Part shown: positions 9,265 to 16,562 of the stretch, in pieces
Layout of the letters: every line of letters begins with the position of its first letter
How positions within the stretch are numbered: position 1 is the first letter of the stretch
Origin: an uncultured Bacteroidota bacterium
GTDB taxonomy: Bacteria; Bacteroidota; Bacteroidia; Chitinophagales; Chitinophagaceae
Assembly: GCA_946479615.1 (NCBI GenBank)
Contig: CAMLGR010000078.1
Span: 1 to 22,369 of the forward strand
Length of the DNA stretch: 22,369 bases
Direction: 5' to 3'
The notes under the pieces: generated by a model
What the model was told of the DNA's origin: nothing
What the model saw: only the letters and a program-made list of their open reading frames with translations
The model's database searches: none
Position numbers and translations under genes: made by a program

Positions 9265-10425
9265 TTATGGCAATACTTTTGGAACTACACGGAAGTTGTC
9301 AAACGAAATATCTGCGTCCAGATCTCCGGCTCCATGGAAAAGCAGCCTGCTCCAATAACCAGTGGCACTTACTGTTGGCCGTACAGCATAACTTGCTACG
9401 ACGGTTTCAAAAGGAATCACTACTGTTTGCCATTGACCCTTGGTATCGTATGGTGGGCTCCACAGGTAGGCATTATTATCTTCTGCCAGCAACGCCACAT
9501 TTATTTTTAGCATGTTGGATGTATACGGCTTGGTTGTATTCACTTCAAATTTCAGGTTGTAATCCTGGGGTTTAAGGATCGCTGCATCAGGAATGTTTTT
9601 GCTGTGCACCGGCATAGCAGAAGCAGGTCCGCCGGCAAGTTCGTTCCAGCTCCAGGCAGCAATACTTTTCTGGAAGCGCAGGTAATTTCCGCTGATAATA
9701 GGAGGATCATTCGGACCAGGATTGCTGATTACATAAGAAGCGTTCCACCATCCTTCATACGGATCACTATCAATAAATACATTCCTGTTATCCTTGAACC
9801 AAAAATCTGATTTAGTAATACCGAAATTCGTTTTAACAGTGACAGGTCCCGCTGTTGCACCTACCGGTACTCTTACCTGGAGATTTTGTGCATCGTCAGA
9901 TATCGCAACGATCTCACCAGTTACACCGCCTGTGAATGTTACTTCGATCGGTGCATAAAAGAAATTACCCCGTATGGTAGCCACTTCCCCTGTATTTACA
10001 AATTCACAAACCATACTGCTTACAACCGGTTTGCTGATCTGCACTTCGAAATCATAATACAATACTGTCCCATCGGAAAAAATAAGTTTCATTTTGTTGC
10101 TGATCTCTTTGGGGATCGGACTGGGCACACTTACAAGAATTGTCGTGTTGGTAATATACGTAGGCGTTAAATTGGCCTTTTGATCATTGAACCAGAGTTC
10201 GGTTACATTCTGTAAGTTCTCACCTACAATAGCAATGAGCTGCCCCTGGCTGGCTCCTACCAGTAACGAATCGGATGAAGTAGGGGTGGTAACCCGTACA
10301 TATTTAATGCGTGGTGCTCCGCCGCTGTTCGAATTGTCTTTGGAACAGGAAGTTAACATACTTCCCATTGCAATTGCCGTAGCAAACAGCAGGAAAACAT
10401 TTAATTTTTTTATTTGACTAAGCAT
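9265..10425 (-). CDS. IPT/TIG glycan-binding surface lipoprotein (SGBP-B like)
   Basis: Outer-membrane lipoprotein of 386 residues located right after susD, where surface glycan-binding proteins usually lie. The signal ends in the lipobox LTSC with Cys27. Two IPT/TIG-type domains follow (about 37-125 and 130-210), then a C-terminal domain (about 215-386) with many aromatic residues (DPYEGWWNASYV, AAWSWNELAGG, YLWSPPYDTKGQWQTVVIP, FHGAGDLDADISFDNFRVVP). That end resembles the binding domain of Bacteroidetes SGBP-B proteins (the xyloglucan-binding protein is the type case). It starts 27 bp after the susD stop and ends 31 bp before the next lipoprotein. Together the two would give the locus two different binding surfaces. 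Mannan specificity is an inference. Confidence 0.83.
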   Translation of the reverse strand: MLSQIKKLNVFLLFATAIAMGSMLTSCSKDNSNSGGAPRIKYVRVTTPTSSDSLLVGASQGQLIAIVGENLQNVTELWFNDQKANLTPTYITNTTILVSVPSPIPKEISNKMKLIFSDGTVLYYDFEVQISKPVVSSMVCEFVNTGEVATIRGNFFYAPIEVTFTGGVTGEIVAISDDAQNLQVRVPVGATAGPVTVKTNFGITKSDFWFKDNRNVFIDSDPYEGWWNASYVISNPGPNDPPIISGNYLRFQKSIAAWSWNELAGGPASAMPVHSKNIPDAAILKPQDYNLKFEVNTTKPYTSNMLKINVALLAEDNNAYLWSPPYDTKGQWQTVVIPFETVVASYAVRPTVSATGYWSRLLFHGAGDLDADISFDNFRVVPKVLP

Positions 10426-10452
10426 CTTTATAAAATTTAGGTATGTTAAGTT

Positions 10453-12129
10453 TTATGGATAGTCTACTCCTGGTTGAGCAAGGTTAGGCGCCTGGGTTTT
10501 TTCCTGTGCCGGTATTGGCAGCAAGAAGTTACCTGAGTTGGCGTTGATCGTTCTTTCCGTAGTCGACCACGGAGTTTTTATAAATGTCCATGATGTAGGA
10601 TTCGGGAAAACATCGGGTGCAGCCTTAAATAATCCCCTGTCCTGCGAATTCAGGATAGCATATGCTTTAGTGGGGTTATAATAATGAAGGCTTACCAGGT
10701 CATACCAGCCCATACCTTCCATAGCAAATTCGATAAAGCGCTCTTTCAGGATATCATCCAGTGTAAGCGGAGTAATTTTTTCAGGCAGTCCTGATCTCAT
10801 GTGCACTTTATTAAAATTAGCCATGGCCATCGCATCTGTAGTAGAAGCGCTGTTACCCAACGTTGCTTCTGCATAGATCAAATACATTTCTGCCAAACGT
10901 TGCATGTAAGTATTATTAGGATAACGCTGCGCTTCAACAGGTATACCTAAATCAACTGCTTTTCCGACTACATATTTCTTGATACTGGCGAAGTTGACAT
11001 CTCCGTTAACATACGGGAAGATCAGTTTCTGACTTACACCATTTGTTGTTTGTGTGATCTCGGGGTAATTCGCTCCGGGCAACATATAAGTCGCTTTGAG
11101 ACGCTGATCCAATGTACGGCCCTGTAATGTATCGGTACCGATAGCAGCAATGCCATCATAAAGGCTCAGCATCCACCAGGTAGCACCTTTATCACCACCC
11201 CAGCCTTCTACGCTGATATCAGGACTGAAATTTAAATAAGAAGGTACACTGTTTCCTACACCATACCCAGGGTCGCCCGGCAGGAATACCCATTGCAATT
11301 CGAATAATGATTCACTGTTGTTATCGTATGGATATTTAAACAGGTCGGCATAGTTCGTCAGTAATTTACGACCGCTGTTATTGATCACCCTTTCTGCATA
11401 ATATTTGGCGCTGTCAAGAAACACCTGATTCCTTGTTCCGCCATTCGCTTCCACACCGGCTCTTGTCAGGTAAAAACGGGCGAGCATACCTTCCGCGGAC
11501 CATTTGGTCAGGCGACCTGTTTGTATAGCCACTTCCGGTAAATCGGCCGCTACGGCGCGCATTTCACGTGTCATAAAGCGCCAGATACTTTTAACGGTAT
11601 TTTTATGAAGAGAAGTATCGTTTAACAAAGCGATATTGTCCTCGATGATCGGCACTTCACCCCAGTTGCTGACGAGGAAGCGATAAGCCAGTGCTCTCAT
11701 AAATCTGGCTTCTGCAATCGCCATTTTTTTCACCGTTGGTGAAACAGCCGCTGTTGCATACTTATTGATATTGGTGATCGCCAGGTTGGACTGACCCACT
11801 ACAATAAAGAAAGAGCGCCAGGCAGCTCCGTTCTCAGGCGTCAGATCGGTCGTATTGAATAACACATTTCCCCTGTCGTTATAAGCAGAGTAAGCCGTTC
11901 CTGCACGAAAATCGCCCAGGTTATAAGAGGCTTTATCGTTGTAGTCAAACCACACTTTACTATACAACAGATCGGTAGCAGCTAATACCTGCTCGTCTGT
12001 TTTATAGAAACTGGCATCCACCACCGAATCGGTCGGAGGTTTTTCCAGGAAAGTCTTTTTGCAACTGAGTGCGAAAAGGGCGGTTACGAAAACGCCGGTC
12101 AATAATTTTATATGATGTATATTTTTCAT
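10453..12129 (-). CDS. SusD/RagB family outer-membrane lipoprotein
   Basis: Glycan-binding lid of the SusC/D importer, of 558 residues. Signal peptide ends in the lipobox ALSC with acylated Cys23, followed by KKTFLEKPPTDSVVDASFYKTDEQVLAATDLLY, a typical SusD N-terminus. TPR-like helices (KKMAIAEARFMRALAYRFLVSNWGEVPII, KSIWRFMTREM, KWSAEGMLARFYLTRAG) and the C-terminal region with QRLAEMYLIYAEA, DDILKERFIEFAMEG and W-Y-D-L-V are family hallmarks. It is 10 bp downstream of the susC-like gene, so the two are certainly co-transcribed. The partner and context indicate binding of mannan fragments; no residue seen here proves that. Confidence 0.95.
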   Translation of the reverse strand: MKNIHHIKLLTGVFVTALFALSCKKTFLEKPPTDSVVDASFYKTDEQVLAATDLLYSKVWFDYNDKASYNLGDFRAGTAYSAYNDRGNVLFNTTDLTPENGAAWRSFFIVVGQSNLAITNINKYATAAVSPTVKKMAIAEARFMRALAYRFLVSNWGEVPIIEDNIALLNDTSLHKNTVKSIWRFMTREMRAVAADLPEVAIQTGRLTKWSAEGMLARFYLTRAGVEANGGTRNQVFLDSAKYYAERVINNSGRKLLTNYADLFKYPYDNNSESLFELQWVFLPGDPGYGVGNSVPSYLNFSPDISVEGWGGDKGATWWMLSLYDGIAAIGTDTLQGRTLDQRLKATYMLPGANYPEITQTTNGVSQKLIFPYVNGDVNFASIKKYVVGKAVDLGIPVEAQRYPNNTYMQRLAEMYLIYAEATLGNSASTTDAMAMANFNKVHMRSGLPEKITPLTLDDILKERFIEFAMEGMGWYDLVSLHYYNPTKAYAILNSQDRGLFKAAPDVFPNPTSWTFIKTPWSTTERTINANSGNFLLPIPAQEKTQAPNLAQPGVDYP

Positions 12130-12139
12130 CTTGATTCTT

Positions 12140-15100
12140 TTAAAAGTTTACACCTAAGCTGAATGTGTATACAGGAGTTAAAGGATAACGTCCGAAATCT
12201 AACCCGATCGCCTGGTTACCTGTGTTGGCATTGGCGCCTACATAAGAACCAACTTCCGGATCAAATCCTGAATAACCGGTAATGGTAAGTATGTTCTGAA
12301 CACCTACTGTCGCTTTAACACCTTTCACCAGTTTTTGTCTCCCGATCAATGATTCGGGCAGGTTATAGGAAAGCGAGATATTCTTTAACCGTACAAACGA
12401 ACCATCCTCTACCCACTTGCTGCTTGTTGTGTTGTAGTTATTATCGTTAGCTATCTGTGAATTCGTGAACCTTGGTACATCTGTACCTGCATTCTCGATC
12501 ATAGGTTCGCCGGCTTTCATCACCACTCTTGCATAATTCAATGCATCTTTCAACAGGTTCCTGCTGGTATAGATCGTAGATGTTTTTGAATTCACTTTCG
12601 CCAATTGGTTGTATACATCCTGTCCGAATGTTCCGGTGATCAGGATGCTCAGGTCAAATCCCTTATAAGAGAAAGAGTTGGTAAATCCACCGAATATCTT
12701 TGGCCATGGATTACCGATATATGTTTCATCATGAAAATCGATGATGCCATCGCCATTGATGTCTTTATATTTTACATCACCTACCCATACACCGGTACTT
12801 GGGTCGGCAGGCAGCCTGTTACCATTGTTATCGACACGGACAGCGCTATGCGCAATGTCATCAAGCGACTGGAATAATCCTTCCTCGATATAACCACGGA
12901 ACAGCCAGGGGGCATGTCCCACGGCAGAACGTTGTGTCCAGTTGTCCAGCCACCAGGAAGTACGATCCACGAAAGCTGCATCGGAATAGAATTTCTCGAT
13001 GTTTGTTTTAAATCCTGAAATATTGAAATTGGATTCCCATCTGAAATCTTTAGTGCTCACATTGACTGTGTTGATAGTGATGGCCCATCCTTTTGTTTTC
13101 AGCTCACCTATGTTTACGGAAGGATTACCTACCGCACCCGTACCACTTGTACCCATGTACCATGGCAATGGATTATCCATGATCAGGTTGTCAGTGTTCT
13201 TGATATAATAATCAGCTTCGAGAGAGATCCTGTTCTTCAAGGCACCGATATTAATACCGACATTGGTTGTTTTGGTTTGTTCCCACTGCAAGGCAGGGTT
13301 GCCATAACGGTTAGGCATAAATCCTGTTCCAAGATCTGTAGGCCCGGTTGTTAATGGTGAATAGATACCACCGTTTCCCTGGTTACCTGTCAGACCAATT
13401 TCAAATCTGAATTTCAGTTCACTGATAGCAGGTACATTAAAGAAATGTTCCTGTGATAATCTCCAGGCAGCTGATACAGAAGGGAAGGTACCCCACCTGT
13501 TCTCAGATCCGAAATTGGAAGAACCATCACGGCGCACATTTCCTGTTATCAAATATCTGTTATCAAAGTTATAGTTGATCCGTCCGAGATAGGATTCCAT
13601 CGCCCAGGGACCGGAACCACCACCATTGGTACCGGGCGCTGCTCCTGCATTCAGGTCAAATACATTATTGGTAAGAAACCCAGATCTGCGGGCGCTGATA
13701 TTTTTCCAGGAAGATTGTTGTGATTCATGACTGACCATCACACCAAAATTGTGTTTACCAAACTGCCTGTTATACTCTGCCAGCTGGTTAAAGTTCATAT
13801 ACGCGCTCATACCCACAAATTCACTAAGCGTGGCCGATGTATTGATCGCCCAGCCAATTGCATAAGTAGGGTTGAAATAAACAGAATTGGAATAATTGAT
13901 ATCTGTATTGAAAGATGTTCTTAATGTCAATCCCTTGATCGGATTCAGGCTAAGGTTCAATCCACCCTGGAACTGTCTTTTCTTATTTGTATTTTTTCTC
14001 AGATTGGCAATCGCTACAGGGTTCACCGGTGCATATTGATTTGCTCCATTGATGATATCACCACCACCCCAGTCGCCATTCAGGTTCTTTACAGGTACCT
14101 GTGGTGTCAACTGTAAGGCATCTGATATAACGCTTTCAGAACTGGTAGTCAGTTTTTCATCGATCTGGTTGAAATTAAGATTGGCACCGATCGTTACCCA
14201 TTCTCTTGGTTTATTATCCAGGTTCATCCGGAAACCATACCTGTTAAAACCAGAACCAAGCGCCACACCTTCTTGTTTCAGGTATTCACCTGACATATAA
14301 TAAGTAGTAGTATTGCTACCACCGCTCACACTCAGCTGGTGCTTTTGCATGCTGGCATTATTGAACAATTCTTTTTGCCAGTCTGTTCCCGGTCCTAACA
14401 AGGAAGGATCGAGAAATTCGGCAGGTGTGGTACCACCGGCTATATCGTGATATTGTTTTACGATCTGCGCATATTCCGGCAGGTTCATCACATCCAGGTG
14501 TTTGGGTGTGGTTTGAATATTATATTGAACGCCATAGTTCAGTTTCATTTCACCGGCTTTACCGCGCTTGGTAGTAATTAATAATACTCCGTTGGTCGCA
14601 CGGGAACCGTAAATAGCTGTTGCTGAGGGACCCTGTAGTACCTGGATATCTTCGATATCGGCAGGGTTCAATCCAGACAGTGGGTTGGAAGAATTGGTTG
14701 TTCCGCCACCCTGCACCTGGATACCATCAATTACATACAGCGGCTCTGTATTACCATTGATAGAGCTGATACCCCGGATGAAAACAGAAATACCCCCGCC
14801 TGGCTGACCGGAGTTCTGTGTAATGTAAACACCCGCGGCCCGGCCCTGAATGGCCTGTTCGACCGTGGTATTGATCGTTCGCTCAATATCCTTCGAGGAT
14901 ACTGTTGTCTGGGCGCTGGTCAGGTTACCCCGGCGGGATTTACCATAACCAATTACCACGACTTCATTGAGTTTGGCATCTGCGAGCTCCATAGAAACCG
15001 AGACATTGGTAACATTCGCAATGGAAACTTCTTTGGGTTTCGCACCTACGTACGAAACAACCAGTGTAGTTGCATTGGCCGGTACAGATAACCGGAACGT

Positions 15101-15292
15101 TCCATTGGGCTCAGTAATAGTGGCCGCTCTTGAATTACCTTTTAAGGAAATGGAAACCCCGGAAAGAGGAGTTCCGTTCTGATCGGAGATGGTACCCGTT
15201 ACCAGCCGGTTGGCCTGGCCGATAACTACCATAGGCGAGAAAATAAGGGCATAGAGCAATATGCCCAAAGCAGCAAGACGTTTGTATCTCAT
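12140..15292 (-). CDS. SusC/RagA family TonB-linked outer-membrane transporter
   Basis: TonB-dependent outer-membrane channel that imports glycan fragments held by SusD. From ATG 15292 the protein has 1050 residues: signal peptide (MRYKRLAALGILLYALIF...VVIGQA), a carboxypeptidase-D-like domain (VTGTISDQNGTPLSGVSISLKG, about 30-105), the SusC signature VVVIGYG, a plug domain (QAIQGRAAGVYITQNSGQPGG, VFIRGISSINGNTEPLYVIDGI) and a 22-strand barrel ending in the aromatic C-terminus FSLGVNF. An upstream TTG at 15313 would extend the frame by 7 residues, but it falls on the predicted promoter -7 element and adds only a short odd head, so ATG 15292 is preferred. It is the first gene of the locus and is divergent from the AraC-type regulator. 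Confidence 0.93.
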   Translation of the reverse strand: MRYKRLAALGILLYALIFSPMVVIGQANRLVTGTISDQNGTPLSGVSISLKGNSRAATITEPNGTFRLSVPANATTLVVSYVGAKPKEVSIANVTNVSVSMELADAKLNEVVVIGYGKSRRGNLTSAQTTVSSKDIERTINTTVEQAIQGRAAGVYITQNSGQPGGGISVFIRGISSINGNTEPLYVIDGIQVQGGGTTNSSNPLSGLNPADIEDIQVLQGPSATAIYGSRATNGVLLITTKRGKAGEMKLNYGVQYNIQTTPKHLDVMNLPEYAQIVKQYHDIAGGTTPAEFLDPSLLGPGTDWQKELFNNASMQKHQLSVSGGSNTTTYYMSGEYLKQEGVALGSGFNRYGFRMNLDNKPREWVTIGANLNFNQIDEKLTTSSESVISDALQLTPQVPVKNLNGDWGGGDIINGANQYAPVNPVAIANLRKNTNKKRQFQGGLNLSLNPIKGLTLRTSFNTDINYSNSVYFNPTYAIGWAINTSATLSEFVGMSAYMNFNQLAEYNRQFGKHNFGVMVSHESQQSSWKNISARRSGFLTNNVFDLNAGAAPGTNGGGSGPWAMESYLGRINYNFDNRYLITGNVRRDGSSNFGSENRWGTFPSVSAAWRLSQEHFFNVPAISELKFRFEIGLTGNQGNGGIYSPLTTGPTDLGTGFMPNRYGNPALQWEQTKTTNVGINIGALKNRISLEADYYIKNTDNLIMDNPLPWYMGTSGTGAVGNPSVNIGELKTKGWAITINTVNVSTKDFRWESNFNISGFKTNIEKFYSDAAFVDRTSWWLDNWTQRSAVGHAPWLFRGYIEEGLFQSLDDIAHSAVRVDNNGNRLPADPSTGVWVGDVKYKDINGDGIIDFHDETYIGNPWPKIFGGFTNSFSYKGFDLSILITGTFGQDVYNQLAKVNSKTSTIYTSRNLLKDALNYARVVMKAGEPMIENAGTDVPRFTNSQIANDNNYNTTSSKWVEDGSFVRLKNISLSYNLPESLIGRQKLVKGVKATVGVQNILTITGYSGFDPEVGSYVGANANTGNQAIGLDFGRYPLTPVYTFSLGVNF

Positions 15293-15310
15293 ATAGCAAT
15301 CGAGTTTTGC

Positions 15311-15339
15311 CAAATTTAACTTCTTTCAGTTTCTAACAA
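15311..15339 (-). promoter_or_regulatory. Bacteroidota-type promoter for the susC operon
   Basis: On the minus strand TAAATTTG (15318 to 15311) is an exact fit to the Bacteroidota -7 element TAnnTTTG. A TTG at 15339-15337 lies 18 bp further upstream, matching the -33 element and spacing. Transcription would start close to 15303, leaving a leader of only about 10 bases before ATG 15292, which is short and lowers confidence. Confidence 0.45.
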
Positions 15340-15343
15340 CTAG

Positions 15344-15477
15344 TATAATTTTATCCCATCCTGATGCTTTATCGACTTTAGCCCTTCTGAATATTTGATA
15401 ATGACCCTATAAGAGCCGCTTCTGGCTAAGTAAAAAACATTATTTATATCCTTCATGCAAATGATATTATTTTATCC
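15344..15477. promoter_or_regulatory. Direct repeat in the divergent control region, candidate regulator sites
   Basis: A 13-bp sequence TATAATTTTATCC at 15344-15356 recurs with one mismatch as TATTATTTTATCC at 15465-15477, same orientation, 121 bp apart. One copy is next to the susC promoter, the other just ahead of the regulator gene. The positions suit an AraC-type regulator that controls both directions, but the repeat is AT-rich and chance is possible. Confidence 0.35.
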
Positions 15478-15510
15478 TGATTTCTCTAATTTTAGGCACA
15501 ATTGAGCCAT

Positions 15511-16386
15511 ATGCAAAATATTATCCGGGAGATAACGCCCCTGACACAGAGCGATTGCTTTACGATTTTTACCCGTGTAAAATCGGAATTTGACTTCCCG
15601 ATGCATTGCCACGAGGAACTGGAATTGAATTTTATCATGAATGCCAAAGGCGCCAAAAGGGTGGTGGGCGATCATATCGACGAGATCGACGATATGGAAC
15701 TGGTGCTGGTCGGGTCCAACCTGCCCCATGTATGGCAAACCCATAAATGTAAAAGCAAGGAGATAAAAGAGATCACGATCCAATTTCACAAAGATCTCTT
15801 TGATGAAAAGTTCCTGCGCCGTAACCAGCTTAGTTTTATCCGTAAGATGCTGGAACAATCAGCAAGAGGTATCATGTTTTCCACCCAAACCATCGAACAG
15901 ATCAAACCCCGGCTGATGATACTGACACAAAAACAGGGATTCGATTCCGTACTTGAACTGCTTTCTATCTTACATGATCTTTCCATCTCGCGTAATATGC
16001 ATACGTTGTCTGATGCTACATTCAGTAATGCAGAGTTATCCTATAACAGCCGTCGTATCGAACGGTCTATCGAATACATGAACCAGAATTTCCAGAAGCC
16101 GATCACGTTAACAGAAGTAGCCAAACTGGCGAATATGACAGACGTATCGTTCAGCCGCTTTTTCCGCAGCCGCACCGGCATCACATTTATGGATAGCCTG
16201 CTGGAAATGAGGCTGGGTCATGCTTCCAGGCTATTGATAGATACCACTCAATCAGTAGCGGAAGTGGCTTACAATTGCGGCTTTAATAATATCTCCAACT
16301 TTAACCGTCTCTTTAAAAAGAAGAAAGGCTGCACCCCGAAAGAGTTCAGGGAGAGCTATAGCTATGGAAGCAGGGTCTTCATCTGA
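15511..16386 (+). CDS. AraC-family transcriptional regulator of the mannan locus
   Basis: DNA-binding regulator of 291 residues, read from ATG 15511; a TTG at 15502 in frame would add three residues. The N-terminal part is a cupin-like effector domain (FPMHCHEELELNFIM, residues about 30-45, then VVGDHIDEIDDMELVLVGSNLPHVW). The last 100 residues form two helix-turn-helix motifs of HTH_18 type: ITLTEVAKLANMTDVSFSRFFRSRTGITF and SVAEVAYNCGFNNISNFNRLFKKKKGCTPKEF. The gene is divergent from susC with about 220 bp between starts, the usual position for a local activator. AraC-type one-component control, without the hybrid two-component or ECF sigma systems frequent in Bacteroides loci, suggests an intracellular sugar signal, such as a pathway disaccharide; that effector is inferred. 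Confidence 0.9.
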   Translation: MQNIIREITPLTQSDCFTIFTRVKSEFDFPMHCHEELELNFIMNAKGAKRVVGDHIDEIDDMELVLVGSNLPHVWQTHKCKSKEIKEITIQFHKDLFDEKFLRRNQLSFIRKMLEQSARGIMFSTQTIEQIKPRLMILTQKQGFDSVLELLSILHDLSISRNMHTLSDATFSNAELSYNSRRIERSIEYMNQNFQKPITLTEVAKLANMTDVSFSRFFRSRTGITFMDSLLEMRLGHASRLLIDTTQSVAEVAYNCGFNNISNFNRLFKKKKGCTPKEFRESYSYGSRVFI

Positions 16387-16392
16387 GTAAGC

Positions 16393-16488
16393 TCTATGTG
16401 AAACCTATGTATCCTATGTGTCCTATGTGGTAAAAAAGCTGACTGGCGTAATCTCACCACATAGGACACATAGGAAGGCGCACATAGG
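16393..16488. repeat. Inverted array of 9-bp CCTATGTGT repeats
   Basis: Three tandem 9-bp units (CCTATGTAT, CCTATGTGT, CCTATGTGG) occupy 16404-16430, preceded by a diverged copy at 16393. The opposite orientation follows at 16457-16474 and, after a 5-6 base interruption, at 16480-16488. The centre is a perfect 20-bp inverted repeat, 16412-16431 with 16456-16475, around a 24-base spacer. It lies 6 bp after the regulator stop, between two convergent genes, so an RNA from either strand would form a strong hairpin. Confidence 0.85.
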
Positions 16489-16498
16489 TCTATAAACG

Positions 16499-16541
16499 AA
16501 GAAAGCAGGCCGGATATGAATCCTGCGCCTGCTTTCTTTTT
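16499..16541 (+). terminator. Intrinsic terminator of the regulator gene
   Basis: A 12-bp perfect stem (16499-16510 with 16527-16538; core AAGAAAGCAGGC) with a 16-base loop runs into a T-tract (CTTTCTTTTTTCCCG). It would stop transcription of the AraC-type gene. Read the other way, the same stem is followed by a weaker T-rich stretch, so it may also serve the convergent lyase gene. Confidence 0.75.
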
Positions 16542-16562
16542 TCCCGTTTTAGTACCAGTTAT

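Noticed and set aside
15293..15313. TTG start for the SusC-like protein at 15313
   Set aside because: TTG overlaps the predicted -7 promoter element and the added residues do not resemble a signal peptide start; ATG 15292 does.
16393..16488. The 9-bp inverted array as insertion sequence ends
   Set aside because: No transposase frame lies between the arms (24-base spacer) and no target-site duplication is evident.
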